Made by a program: the position numbers and the translations under genes. DNA of 64,000 bases, from assembly GCA_963930775.1 (NCBI GenBank), contig OZ005698.1, positions 248,001 through 312,000 on the forward strand, read 5' to 3'. The notes below the pieces were generated by a model. That model did no database searches, was not told the origin of the DNA, and saw only the letters and a list, made by a program, of their open reading frames with translations. The DNA comes from Cliona cf. orientalis. Its lineage: Eukaryota; Porifera; Demospongiae; Clionaida; Clionaidae. Below, in pieces: positions 1 to 11,470 of the stretch (position 1 is its first letter; each line of letters opens with the position of its first letter).

Positions 1-1651
1 CAGACCTATGTTCAACACCTGCTGAAGGAAAACGCTGACAAGATCGTCAACGAACTCATCGAAGAACGGGGCCACTTCTACGTGTGCGGTGACATCTCCA
101 TGGCAGCAGACGTCTGCCGAACCCTCCAGGGCATCTTTGAGGAGACGGCAGCCATGTCCAGTGACCAGGCCCGCAAGCTTATCGAGACGATGAAGGACAA
201 AGGCTACTACCACGAGGACATCTTTGGTGTGACCCTGAAGCATCAGGAGGTCACCACTAGAGTGAGAACAGCTGCTAAGAAGTGAGTTCCTTGTGTCATA
301 GCTGAAGAGAAACCACCATTGGACTCATTTTAATTAATGCCCACTAATATTAGATGCATGTTTCAACATTGCATGTGTGTTGTACTATCCATGTTATGTA
401 ATAATGACATCATGCAGGGCATGGCGAGTGCTTGTGTCGGATAACTCCGGGCTCCCTCCAACCACACCCATCACCCCCTACCCAAGAATGCCCAGCCCCT
501 CTCCGGGATCAAGACCAAAGCTGGTGAGCTGCAGCCATTTCTTTACGTGTCTCGCACTGTTGCTACGTATACTATTTCATTATTACTTTGTGTGCGCAGC
601 CGTTTGGTATGTCTGAGAAGAATCCGTCGTATGAGAGCTCGAGTCTTGGCCGTAACCTTCGACCTGGGGGAGCCAATAGCCCCGTGGGTCCCTCACCAAT
701 CATATCCAAGAGGACGACTGTGACCGTGCTCAGCCCCTCCCTCAAGACACCTACCTCAGAGGCCAGCAGACCTCTCGGATCTGGGAGAGAGTAAGTGATC
801 ATTGTCATGGTCAAGTTTAGCTCGCTAAAAAAAAAAAATATTCCGGTGGAAGCAAAATTTGAGATTTTTGTACTATTGAACACATAATAGTTTTATATCA
901 GCCTACCAAGGGTTTACTTTACACTTTTATTTGCGGGTACTAAATTTAACGAAATTAGCGATTTGCCTGATTTTCACTAAAAATCGTACCCGCGAATATT
1001 AAAATTCGAATAAATAGGAAAAAAAATGAGTACCCGCTAAATGCGCTATTTCCAAAATCCGCTAAAATTTGTACCTGCAAATAGTCATAGCCCTAAGGTA
1101 TCTTTTCACATACTTCACACATTTTACACACTTTCTAATCACTCAGATCTGCGACTGAAGTTAGCAACACCAGTCCTTCGGCCAGAAGTAGAAGAAAGAG
1201 GTGGCAGACGTCAGTTGGCTCTCCTTCCATCGATGATGAAATGCTCCTTTCCAAGAGCAACATGAAGCTGCTGGAAGACACCCCACAGCAGGTCAGCATT
1301 CTCGAGACCCTAAACGAAGCTTCCGAGTCGCCACTGACAAAAGAACCCATAAGGATGATCCAAGAGAGCCCAGTGGCGATGAACCCTGAACCCTCCGTGA
1401 GTATCACCCTCACTCCTACTCAGGAGGAGAAAGTCTTGAAAGAAGAAAACCACGTACAATCTAAACTTCCTGCCGAGTCACCACAAATGGAACAACCGAC
1501 AGCGGCAGCTGCAACAACTATGACGTCGCCAGCGACTGGGGAAAGTCCCCAATTGGACAGTGCAGGTGTGACGAGAAGAACTGGGGCAACAGCTGAGAAG
1601 AAGAAAGTCCGTCGTATCAAAACCAAGTCCCAAGTTGAGACAATTATCTAA
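1..1651 (+). CDS. NOS: Nitric oxide synthase, C-terminal part (5' end outside window)
   Basis: Four exons are visible: 1-281, 418-523, 600-790 and 1147-1651; all phases join cleanly. The first carries the end of the FAD/NADPH reductase module. It includes the GHFYVCGDISMAADV stretch, which is the NADPH-binding end of NOS reductases, and YHEDIFGVTLKHQEVT, typical of the NOS C-terminus. NOS makes nitric oxide from arginine with electrons passed from NADPH through FAD and FMN to the haem. Known animal NOS proteins end about 20-35 residues later; here the frame runs on for about 265 residues rich in Ser, Thr, Pro and Glu. The protein ends in VETII, which fits a class I PDZ ligand (T at -2, I at 0). 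The stop is TAA at 1649. NOS identity is firm; the subtype and the role of the tail are not known. Confidence 0.93.
929..1083. repeat. Foldback element in NOS intron 3
   Basis: An imperfect inverted repeat whose ends read ATTTGCGGGTAC and GTACCTGCAAAT, with several internal copies of TACCCGC/GCGGGTA. It resembles the MITE-like elements elsewhere in the window but lacks the TACCGTA terminus. Confidence 0.6.
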
Positions 1652-2066
1652 ACACCACCCCTACATTATGCACACTCCACACACTACACAACATAATATT
1701 ATTATATAGTGCCATATTCTAATAATTGCTCAGAACATCACAGAAATTTCCAACCCATAGCAAAAAAGAACTAGCAATTTTTTTTTGTAATTATACACAG
1801 ACAGTATTATTCTATATATTTTCCCCGATGATTATATTATAATAATTATTATTATATTTTTGTGCAAGCAGCTAAAGTTCTATGAATATAATATAATTAG
1901 TGTCCTTATTTTGAATCTGAGGTTAAAATTTTATTCATTTCCATTATTGTTTTCTCTATAGCTGAGTTGGTTCTTGTTTCCTCTTCTCTGCCAGCAGCTG
2001 GTTGGGGGTCTAACTGCGCGAGTTACCATGACAATATCGCAACATTTTCCGCATACAGCAAATAAT
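1652..2066. other. Convergent 3' intergenic spacer
   Basis: AT-rich stretch between the NOS stop (+) and the MRPS23 stop (-). It should hold both 3' UTRs. I see many TAATAATTATTA-type runs but no gene, RNA or canonical AATAAA signal. Confidence 0.6.
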
Positions 2067-2914
2067 TTAACGTAATGAACTTGCCAATGGTTGTATGGTG
2101 ATGCTGTCGTCAGTAGCGTTGACTTGACTGACGGCAGCTGCCATTGCCTCATCCTTTCCCTCCCCCTCGTGCATCAGTCTCAGCTGCTCTTCAACGACCC
2201 TCTCCACTACACTTGGTGACAGCTGCTCACCAGTTCCTTCCAGCAGTGATATAACTGCTCTCTCTGGACTAACACTAGCTCCCTTGTTCGAGATCACCTT
2301 ATATTTCTTAAGAAAATCCCTGAAAGGTGTAACATAAAAATTACTTCTGGCCTGGTTGAATTCATTAACTATTTTTAGTCTGGCCAGTGAGAATAATATT
2401 ATAATTAATGCAACTATGGCTGATTCCAAGTCTCGCGTGCACCAAAAATTATTCAATAATTATCAAACTTTAGATATTGCCTTTGGGTCTCTTTCATTTC
2501 ATAATATTACTAATAGTGATTAGATCACTCACATCATTACTGACTTTTTGAGACGATCCTGGCAGTAGTGTAAGGTCGGAGGTCGTCCCTGGTCTGGCAG
2601 CTGGTTGTGTTTCGGTGCAGTTATCGGGGGAAACCTCTCCACCACGTCCAACCAGAGGGGACGCTCCTTTAATACTCCACACCTGAGCAGATGCTGAACT
2701 CTGTGGAAGGATTATTAACAACACACACCTCATAAAAACTGCACTTCCAGTCTTTGATTATTATTGCTATCTGAGCATAGCCAAAAAATAAATGATAAAA
2801 AATTTTTATACATGATTTATAATATATGATCATAGCATTATTGTGATTGTCAGATTGAGAAACTTATGGCTACCTGGTAACTACCGTTCCAGCTTCTATA
2901 ACTCTGGACGCCAT
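2067..2914 (-). CDS. MRPS23: Mitochondrial small-subunit ribosomal protein mS23
   Basis: Three exons (2914-2874, 2700-2533, 2319-2067) sum to 462 nt, giving 153 residues plus a stop, with consistent phases. The second exon reads RCGVLKERPLWLDVVERFPP, closely matching the conserved N-terminal segment of vertebrate MRPS23 (AGVLKEKPLW.D....FPP). The protein is a metazoan-type component of the mitochondrial 28S ribosomal subunit. The correct exon 2 frame uses the acceptor just after position 2700; the longer ORF in another frame here is a shadow. The C-terminal half is poorly conserved, as in other members. The start lies only 73 bp downstream of the stop of the preceding FAAP20-like gene on the same strand. 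Confidence 0.82.
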
Positions 2915-2987
2915 TTTCTCGGACACGAACCACGAGGATGCAGTTTGGCAAAGGATCGTCGTCTTAGCTAGTCGCATTATTTAATAG

Positions 2988-4889
2988 TTAAAATTCGGCT
3001 GCTCCCTCGTCCCAGTCCATAGCACTCAAACACACGGCAACGTGTTCATCCACCTCAAGCTGCGTGTACCTGCAAAATTAATGCAGACGAAAAAGAACGT
3101 ACACAACACAACAGTGTGGTAATGGTCGTCAACAAGCACTATGAGAATGGCTTACCCCGTTGGAAATGAGAAGTTGCATATGGGGCATTTCTCTGCTACT
3201 AAAGGAGGTGGCTGGTATGAAGTAGAAGAAGAAGAAGAAGATTGCAGAATATCTTTAGAGCAGTGAGCTCTTGGCTGCTCAAAGTGTTCAGTTTTGACCA
3301 TACGCTTGGAGTATGAGGTACCAGCAGATGTGGTTGAGGTGGAGGGAGCTGCAGCTGCTGACGATATCGATACAGCAGAGGCTACTCGACTTGAACCACG
3401 CCCCCAATTAACAGGCGGCGGATCAGGGTCATCACTATCAGGACTACTGAGCTTATGCTCTGAGGAGGAAGACCTCGCCCGTGGTGCAGCTTGCTGCTCG
3501 GGAGGATTACTGTCAGTGAACTGACGAATGGTTTCCAAGGATGTCTCAGCCATAGTTTGGCGCAGTCTGCTTCCAACTGTGCTCCCTCCACCTTCTCTTC
3601 TGGGGTCCAGAGGTGGTTTCGACTTGTCTTGCTGGCTACCTTGACCCTGTTGAAAGATCGGCTCCTTCATGATTACATCATCACCATGACTATCTGTGCT
3701 ACTCTCTCGACTGTGTGGAGGAATAGCTGTAGTACTTGGCGTAGAGGACTGATGGTGACCAACTTCCACCAAAGCTGGGAGAGAGAAATCAGCCGAACTT
3801 AAGCTCTTTCTCTGATCTTCTTGTCCTTGCTGCAGTTGCTGGTCGACGTTGTCATAGAGACGGTCGTAGTCGTCATCCCCAAACAGATCCATATCAGAAC
3901 CACTCCCATAAGCATCATCGTCACCATCATCGGTGAAATCTGGAGCAGGGGGAATGTGGTCATCCCCCGCTTTGCAAATAGCTCCTCCTTGATTCTTCAC
4001 GATTTCATCACTATGATCTTCATCCTGCGAGCTAAGAAAAGAGAGCTCTTTTTCGACGTCTTCCAGTCTAGCAGTGAGCTCACCAATGTCGAGATCTGCA
4101 AAACTGTCATCATCGGTGATTATGACCACATCAGCATCATTCGTAGGTCGATCGTCAGTTAGATCTTCTAGCTCACTGTTGCTAGTCATACCATCATCCC
4201 ATTCTAGCAGCACCACTGGTTTTCTCAGATACAGTTCCAGGTTGGGAGGAGGGAGGGGTGTCCACTTCACGATGCTACCATAATGGTGGTCTTTCTCCTT
4301 CTCCTTCATCTCCGCCACCAGCTTCTCTAGCAAGCTCTTCTCATCCCTTTGCTTGGCTGATGCTCCGCTCTCACTGGCTGGCTCTACTGTAGCGATCTAT
4401 TAAATGCGGATAGAAAATATCAGGACTTTTAATAACATAGACTAGCACGGTTGATCCAAATTGAAAACCCATACCCTGGCCCTTCACTACGATCTTCAGT
4501 ACGAAACTTATGAACTTTGCAAAAATCATTAGCCTCGTACCCAGGCCCTTTCTCCTCCTCCTCAAAGCCGGGGCCTGGGACGAGGCTAAAAAATCATGAG
4601 CTGGCACGATCAATGAAAAATAAAGTAGTGACAGCATCTGCTACTCTTACCCTTGAAGGTGGTAGTGGAGGTCTCCTCAGGAAGCCACCACTGCTGCTGG
4701 TGCCTGGCTGAGCTTCAGACTGCAGTGAGCTACTACCGCTCAATGTCACATCCCTATGTTGTGTCAGTTTGAATAGTGGTAATAAAATGTAGCTAGACCC
4801 CGGCTTGAAATATTTAAGCTGTACCAGTACCTCTCTGGTCTTCTTTTCTTATTCAGCTGCAACTTGTTGGGCTGCTGTTGTCTCTTCAT
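2988..4889 (-). CDS. FAAP20-like protein with C-terminal UBZ zinc finger
   Basis: Four exons, about 496 residues, start ATG at 4889 and stop at 2988-2990. The last exon adds YTQLEVDEHVAVCL to CPICNFSFPTG, giving a C-x2-C ... H-x4-C ubiquitin-binding zinc finger (UBZ) followed by an acidic tail. The order and spacing resemble the end of human FAAP20, a Fanconi anaemia core-complex protein that binds ubiquitin at DNA crosslinks. An upstream IVKWTPLPPPN stretch resembles the SWTPFPP segment of FAAP20. In between is a long low-complexity acidic and serine-rich region, including DVVIITDDDS, which fits a SUMO-interacting motif. Human FAAP20 is about 180 residues, so this protein is much longer. The UBZ is well supported; orthology to FAAP20 is tentative. 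Confidence 0.6.
4531..4589. repeat. Short palindromic repeat (CCTCGT..CCAGGCC)
   Basis: Arms AGCCTCGTACCCAGGCCC and GGGCCTGGGACGAGGCT flank a pyrimidine-rich loop, in an intron of the FAAP20-like gene. Single arms of the same sequence recur at 8961 and 52011. Confidence 0.7.
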
Positions 4890-4996
4890 TGACAGTACAG
4901 TGTTAATGGGAGACTGGTGGGCGGAGTTAGTTGGGTGGTCTGATCCCAGATCCAGGTGGCCAGGCGAAGAGAGTCAACGATCGAGTGGTGGCAAAA
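4890..4996. promoter_or_regulatory. Putative bidirectional promoter, FAAP20-like / TMEM120
   Basis: Only 107 bp separate the two divergent start codons, so both transcripts must initiate here or very close by. It holds a GGTGGGCGG GC-rich element; no TATA box is apparent. Confidence 0.55.
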
Positions 4997-7147
4997 ATGG
5001 ATGTGGCTGGTGAGCTGAAGGCCGTTGAAGACGGCTACCACGAACTGAGGGTTAGTTGAAATGTAGCTGATCTGTACTAGCTATGTACTGTCAGATTTAT
5101 AGTTGGAGGTGATATCGTTTCTCTCTGTCTCTCTCCCCTCCCCTCTAGAGTAAGTACAGAGACTTGTTGGAAGGACGTAAGACAGTGAAGAAGCTGGAGG
5201 AAGAATGCAAAGGCCGAGTATCTAAACTCAAGGACCAGGTGGAATCGATATGCACTGAGGCACAGTGAGTCGAATTTATTGATCTTAGATATTAATAAAG
5301 AAAAAAACATGGCACCAAATTTTACACAAATGAAGCTAATCCCGGCCATGTCACAGGAATGGGTACTGTAGTAGCAGTATATTATCGAACTTGACTAATT
5401 TTTTCTCACTTTTGATAGGAATAGATCTGCTCTTAGCAACACAATTGAAGTTATGCACATGACAGAGGGGCTGAAGGAAATCGAGTCAACGTTTCCCAAC
5501 CGACCCAATACACTATTCCTTCGGCTCATCATGGGGGACGTCTGTGTGAACCTCTCTGACCGAAATGACAAGTAAGAACAGCACTACCAACCACTCATAC
5601 AATATCGTAATAATAATTGTGATTTTGTAATTATACAGAGTTGCTTATAAACAAGAATATGAGAAATTCAAGATGGTGAACGTGGTCATTATTTTTATCT
5701 TGAGTATCAGTGCTCTTCTCTTCTCCGACTACATGTGAGTTTATGACAGCTGTCAATGTGCCACGCATTGCGCCAAAATTAAATCAACTCTTTCGACTGT
5801 CTTTAATATTGTACAGGCTGCCCTCTGCTCTTGTGCACATCACATCGGTGTGGTATTACTTCACCGTCACTCTCAGAGAACTAGTCCTGCTGAGCAATGG
5901 CTCCAGGTGTGCCACTATGTGTGTGTGTGGATGTAGCTACTATTAGTGTGTGTTCTATTGTCTATACAATCGCGTGAATACTATTATATAATATAGCAAG
6001 GATTGTCAGCTGCAAGCAATTTTTTTGTATGAAATATTTACTTACGATCTAGGGTATATTTTATGATATTTCTAGTTAGGATAAAATGACGAATCTTTTG
6101 CTGAATCTCTTTTAGAATCAGGCTTTGGTGGCTGCTTCATCACTACTTCAGCATAGCCATTGCTGCACTCTTTCTCACCTGGTATATATGGCTATTGTTA
6201 TGTTATGGTGTCATGATATGCTGTATTGATTACTGAACCCCCCTCTCTCTCCTCAGGCCTCCTGGTGAATGTTATTCAGCCTTTAGGACTCAATTCATGC
6301 TGTTCTCATGCAGTTTGAGTATGTTTCTCTCTTTCTCTCCCCTCTCGGAGACAACTATTTGATATTTTTTCTGCAATCCTAGGTTTGGTGATGGGTCTGC
6401 AGTTTCGACACCAGAGGGGTAAGCTTTACAGACAGGTGGCTATGGGGGAGAAACACCTGCTCAGCATTACACAAGGTATCACATTACATCATTTAGTTTC
6501 CAATGGAAACCACTTTGATCTTTTTTTTGTTGTTTTCCTAGACATGAAGCCGACTGTGTCCAATTTTCTAATCAGCTGTTTGCTTGCGATCTACATCTTT
6601 CAGTTCTACAATGGCTACACTCTGTTCATGCTCTACTTCTCTTCAGCTATCGATTGCCCTCACTGGCAGGTAAGTTAAAGTAAAGCACATACCGTATAGT
6701 GGGAAACTTTCAAGGGAGAAAACTTTCACGGATTGGGATCATTTCGTGGAGAAAACTTTCACGGAATGTTAAACTGATCACATAATGGGTGTGGCATACC
6801 TAAAATTTCGTGGGTGGCTGTAAAATTGCGAAATTCATGAAGATTTTCTCCCTCGAAAATTTTCCGCTATAATAATATGGTACTTAAGGTCCTCTAATTG
6901 GCTTGGGGGAGGGGGATGAGGGATCCGAAGCTTGAATTTAATTGCTTCTGATCAAATTAATATCAGAGGTTACCTTTAGTATCTCACACTACTCCCACCA
7001 CACCATGCCACGGCATATCACATTCAGGTTCCCGTTCTTGCCATGCTGTTCCTGATTCTGGCCGGTATGAATGCGTCCACTCTGTGGAAAGTTGTTGGCC
7101 GCCACCAAATTCCTCACCCAAAGATTGAAAAACACAAATCATTTTAA
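4997..7147 (+). CDS. TMEM120: Transmembrane protein 120 (TACAN family)
   Basis: Ten short exons give about 324 residues, close to the roughly 340 of vertebrate TMEM120A/B. The N-terminus is a coiled-coil helix (about residues 5-75). It is followed by AYKQEYEKFK and then six hydrophobic segments. Strong family matches include WYYFTVTLRELVLLSNGSR, WWLLHHYFS, LTWPPGECYSAFR and FQFYNGYTLFMLYF, which align in order with human TMEM120. The family sits in the nuclear envelope and endoplasmic reticulum; roles in adipocyte differentiation, coenzyme A binding and mechanosensation have been proposed. The start is the first ATG after the divergent promoter and opens the coiled coil. A family B foldback element lies in the intron before the last exon. 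Confidence 0.9.
6690..6882. repeat. Foldback MITE-like element, family B copy 1
   Basis: Begins TACCGTATAGTGGGAAAC and ends GCTATAATAATATGGTA. The arms carry GGGAGAAAACTTTC and its complement. It lies in the last TMEM120 intron and matches the copy at 30009. Confidence 0.85.
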
Positions 7148-7188
7148 TTTTTAGTATGTGTAATAATTATTATTGCTTGCTGTATTAT

Positions 7189-7264
7189 CAAACCATAGAT
7201 CATATAGACTACGTAACCTATAATAACGTAGTCTATAATAATTATTATGATCTATGATCAAACC
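7189..7264. repeat. Inverted repeat downstream of TMEM120
   Basis: CATAGATCATA-TAGACTACGT is mirrored by ACGTAGTCTA...TATGATCTATG, forming a long AT-rich hairpin in the TMEM120 3' flank. It could be a small foldback element or a structured 3' UTR; no coding content. Confidence 0.65.
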
Positions 7265-7415
7265 CTATTATTATTGTAATTTGCGCGGCGCCCGCGATGC
7301 GGTCAACTTGAACTTAACTGTTTCTTGGTGTGACGACCGTTACCAATCGCTTTGGCGCCAAGAATGTTTTAAGTTTTCTTTAGCAACTAAAGCAATCCCC
7401 GACTCATAGACAGCA

Positions 7416-10203
7416 ATGACAACTGATAACTCAGGACTGAGGTGAGCTTTTCTAACGGTTTAATGTTGTAAAGGCGAGAGAGAGAGAGAGAACAAGCAGG
7501 TAGTTTGGGTGTGCATTAATTAGAATTCACCTCTGTTGTTTGCACAGGCGTTTCCATGGGACACGTAGCTTATCGGTGTTCAGTTCTTCAGCTCAGCATA
7601 CAACCTCCTCGCCTCTCCATTCTGCCAGCGTGCAAATCACGGGGTTTGCTGACCTCGTGAACCCAAATCCGTGGAAATTTGATCTCCCCGAGAGGAGGGA
7701 GAAAGAGAAAGATGACCCTTCTCAAGACTACCTCTCTCCCAAGAAGCTGGTGGAGCTGACGGGAGAAAGCAATCTCCATAAAGTCAGCTACCTGGAATTC
7801 TCTATCAACACCTTGGAAAACAGCCTGGGCAACTTTGGTATAATAATATAAAAAGAGAAGCCATTCCGATTAATTTTTTTTCTTGATTGTATCTGAAGCT
7901 TTTCAATAGGCCTACTCCACTGCACATGTAGCCAATCTACCAATGATAGATTTCAAGCTAGTATGCTCTGCCTTTTGTAAATTTACAGCTCACCCCAAGC
8001 TAGCGCTACGATCAAATTTCACCATTATACACACAAACAACTGAACAGGTGCCTATGTCCCAAACCTGACCCAGCTGCGTCTGGTGAACAGCCATGTTCC
8101 CTGTGTTCGTGACCTTGGCACTTGCCTTGCTCGAGTGGAGGTCCTCTGGCTACCTCGCTGTAAGCTCAGAGATCTCGACGGTCTCCCGGCTCTATCTTCT
8201 CTCAGGGAGCTCTATCTCGCATTTAATGAGGTCACGGATATCAGTCTGATCACCATGCTTTCATCACTGGAGCTGCTGGACCTCGAAAGGTTGTCAGTGG
8301 AAAAAAAAATTACAAAGAGTAGATTTTAACTAGTTTTTCCTCTTTCTAGTAATAACTTGTCTGAGCTGGATCAAATAGGTTACCTAACTCTCTGCCCCTC
8401 TCTCGTGTCAGTCACGCTCGATGGAAACCCCATCTGCACTCTTTTGGCTGAAAAAGAGGTACTGATAATATTGTTATAATTTTATTTTAGAGTGCAATCT
8501 TATCCTTGGCAAAAAGATTTGAAATGTGAGCAATGTGAAGATGAAATGAAAGATTACCCCAATTTTTTTGTTCAATAGTCTGGCTATCGGTCTGCTATCC
8601 GTGAGGTTGTACCGCAGCTCAAGGTTTTGGACGACTCTCCTTTGACGGAAGAGGAGGAAATGGAGGGAGGAGGAGGGGGAGAGAAAGATGACCACTCCTC
8701 TCTTACGTCTCGAAGCACATTGTTTGCTCTGAGCGAGGCTGGGGTGGAGAGCGACTGGAGGATAGTCCAGCAGAGCATCAAACAGTCGACCACTTCACTC
8801 ATACAGCTAGACGATGAGATCCCAGCCCCCACTGGGGCAACCAATACCAGTAAAGGGGGGAGTATTGACATATTACTCAATTTTACTAAATTTTTTTATT
8901 TATAGGTCAACTTTCTGCAAGGTCTCTAGTTAGACCGCAGACAGCTCCTCCATCAGGTATAGCCTCGTTCCCAGGCCCCATTCACAACTTTTCAATACCG
9001 TATAGCCGGAAATAGTGGATTTAAATTTGGTGGTTCGGTACAGGATCGCACGCCATACGTATACATGCAAGTAGGAAATTTTGTTAATTTGGCGGTTGTA
9101 CAATGTAACATAGACTGCCAAGCCACCAAATTTTAATTCCCCGCTAAATTTTCCGGCTATACAGTAGATTAGGGAGTCTGGGGACTGTAAAACTTACGTG
9201 CTATAATATACCTTGTCACTTCCAGGTAAAATATCGCCACTGCTGCCTATGGTGGACGACAGCAGTGAACTGACTCATGGCCTGAGCCAGGTGATATGTG
9301 GTAACCCTGCCCGGGCGCTGAAGGCTAGGAGACAGCACAGCCTCATCTCCCAGAGCGCCGTACTCCTATCATCATCATCATCGTCACCCTCTCCCCCTCC
9401 AGCTGGCCAACAGCTGCTCTCTCAGCTACAGCAATGGAAATTAAAGTGAGGAAATCTTTTTTTTTTTCTGGGTTGAATCTGACACATTTTTGTGAGTTCC
9501 TTGGCTTTATTGGAGTTCTTTTTCTGATATTGATGTGTGTGCCGAATATGTACCGTATGGCAAGGCTTAGTAACATTAATTTTGGCAAAATATTACTGAT
9601 TTGATATTAAAATTTGGTGATCTGAATTGTCGGCATCATTACATTGATGTGCGTATGCATGAAGTTTAAATCGATAATTTTTAATCGTTTTGGGGAAGTT
9701 TACTCAAGAGCTGGAAACACACCCATTTTATTTTATGGAGATTAGTGGTATTCCAAGATTGTCAGTTCACTAGTAATTATTTTTCTCCCCCACTATAATA
9801 ATATTATTATTATAGCACTGTTCAAGAGGTGCCCGAGTCCAGCTGCTCTGCTGCTCTTGAAGAAGCTGGCATCACAGTTACGAGGACCACTTCGATGGAA
9901 AACCTTGAAGATGTCGGGAGAGAATCTTGGCAAACCGATCGCTTATCTCAGAGCTATTCCCACTCACAGCGGACACCCACGCCCCCAAAGGCCACCTCCC
10001 CCCTCCCTCCACCCACGGCTAGACCTCACTCCGTGGCCGATTTTCGACATCGGAGATACAGAAGAACGTCAGCTGAATCAAGCAGAACACAGTAAGTGCA
10101 TTGAGCTAGCAAGACTACTATTAATAATCATGCCTGTTATTTTTGCAGATATAGGCCACACCCACATCAAAGGCAACAACTATTTTCCAGTGATACACAT
10201 TAA
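7416..10203 (+). CDS. LRRC56: Leucine-rich repeat-containing protein 56
   Basis: Nine exons. After a short N-terminal region ending in VSYLEFSINTLENSLGNFG come leucine-rich repeats: LTQLRLVNSHVPCVRDLG, VEVLWLPRCKLRDLDGL, LRELYLAFNEVTDIS and LELLDLESNNLSELDQ, capped by LCPSLVSVTLDGNP. This string aligns in order with human LRRC56 (VPCV.DLG..., VLWLARCGL.DLDG...). The segment AIREVVPQLKVLDD closes the conserved part; the C-terminus is low-complexity Ser/Pro. LRRC56 is needed for assembly or loading of outer-arm dynein in motile cilia, so this is a cilium gene. The start at 7416 opens a 26-nt coding exon. The tail exons (9226 to 10203) have good phase agreement but little sequence conservation. 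Confidence 0.86.
8996..9166. repeat. Foldback MITE-like element, family A copy 1
   Basis: TACCGTATAGCCGGAAAT at the left end is mirrored by ATTTTCCGGCTATACAGTA at the right. Internally, TTTAAATTTGGTGGTT and ACCACCAAATTT-type arms repeat. In an LRRC56 intron; related copies at 22196 and 61825. Confidence 0.85.
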
Positions 10204-10366
10204 CATTAACTAGTTTTGTTAATTTTTAAACCATCCCTCCTTTTCCTTGTACTGACAGATGTATATTATTACAAGACATCAACCACTGAATATTTAATTA
10301 TTGCAATGCCACATTCACACATAGCCAGCATCCGACATTGTGACTAATATATAGTCAAGTTGTGAT

Positions 10367-11314
10367 CTAGAAGATCATTTTGTGGGGGTACTGTCCATGG
10401 TTGAGGCTGAACCGTCGACTGAGGTACTGTCTCAGGCTTGGAACAGCTCTGATCTTGTCCACCAGCTGAGAATCAACCGCTCTCTGGTCATCCTTGCGCT
10501 GCTCACTAGGTGTGTAGTACTATCAGTGAGGGGGGGGGGGAGGGAGAGACAGATTACGACACAATCAAAAGAAAGCCCAGTCTACATGGCCATGGGGAAC
10601 TACTGACCGTCTTTGCGTCGGCAAATATTCCTTCTGCCGAAGACTTTCCTCCCGATCGCCTGAAGTAGTCGTCGTTGAGGCTCTCTGGCAGATCCACTCC
10701 AGCAATGTCGACCTTAGTCTGAGTGGCAATGACATAGGCTTGAGCTACTCGTCGAAGTGGGACACCATTCACTGAAAAAGGACCTGCAAAGAAAGGAAAG
10801 TCTGTCAAAACTGAAATACGGGGATATGGCCAATTTTCAATGATAATAATTAAAATTTCACTTTTTATTGTTCACCTGTTACTAGCAGTAAGCCAGAGGC
10901 CAGCTGCTTGAGGAAGACAACTCGTCTCCCACGGTGACGACCAGCCAATAGGATTAACACTGTCCCTGGGGTAATTGAACATCGGAGTCGCGTCTGACCT
11001 GGCTTCTTGCGAGTACGGCGCTTGCGTTGATCATCTTCAGTGGGATAATACCGCGGCTATAGTGAAGCGTGTTAAGTGAATGCACGTGGGATGTGCTTTA
11101 ATTGGAAACCTACCGATTTCTTCAGTAATACAGCCCTCTTATCACCGTTTTTCTCTCCCTTGATGGGCTGGAGCTTATAGTAAGGCTTTGAAGTCTTCGT
11201 GGACTTGACTGGGACCTTCTTCTTCTTGTACAGGGCCTTCCTTCCGTACATAGCAGACCTGCTGTATCGGGAGATGCCTCCCGCCAGCTCTCTGTTTCGA
11301 GGCGCGTGGCCCAT
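10367..11314 (-). CDS. RPL6: 60S ribosomal protein L6 (eL6)
   Basis: Four coding exons plus an upstream noncoding exon ending near 11416. Diagnostic stretches are [41 protein letters not shown] and the C-terminal YPHKMIF, all matching animal RPL6 in order. The last exon ([20 protein letters not shown]) matches the vertebrate EQRK.DQKAVDSQ end. It is a structural component of the large cytosolic ribosomal subunit. The N-terminal extension of vertebrate L6 is short here. The likely start of the transcript contains a pyrimidine run (CCTCTTTC on the minus strand near 11455-11463), as expected for a translationally regulated 5' TOP mRNA. It is divergent from DDX55. Confidence 0.95.
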
Positions 11315-11454
11315 GACGCTACTGCAGAAAGACACAAATAAATTTGACTTTCAAATCGTAACGAGTGTGTGAATACAAACGCAGTGTTTAGATCAGAGAA
11401 GATTCTTAGCTTACCCTAGCCACGTTGGATTGGAGATAGCATGCAAGCGCAAAC

Positions 11455-11463
11455 GAAAGAGGC
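11455..11463 (-). promoter_or_regulatory. Candidate 5' TOP motif of RPL6
   Basis: On the minus strand this reads CCTCTTTCG, upstream of the noncoding first exon. Ribosomal protein mRNAs start with C followed by a pyrimidine tract; the exact start site is inferred. Confidence 0.45.
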
Positions 11464-11470
11464 CGACCTT

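Noticed and set aside
2494-2733. 79-codon minus-strand frame at MRPS23 exon 2
   Set aside because: Wrong frame; the frame entered from the acceptor after 2700 gives the conserved mS23 sequence.
3294-4283. Several + strand frames opposite the FAAP20-like gene
   Set aside because: Antisense shadows of the long acidic and serine-rich exon; no family match.
10808-10875. Box C/D snoRNA in an RPL6 intron
   Set aside because: Ribosomal protein introns often host snoRNAs, but I could not find paired C (RTGATGA) and D (CTGA) boxes in this intron.
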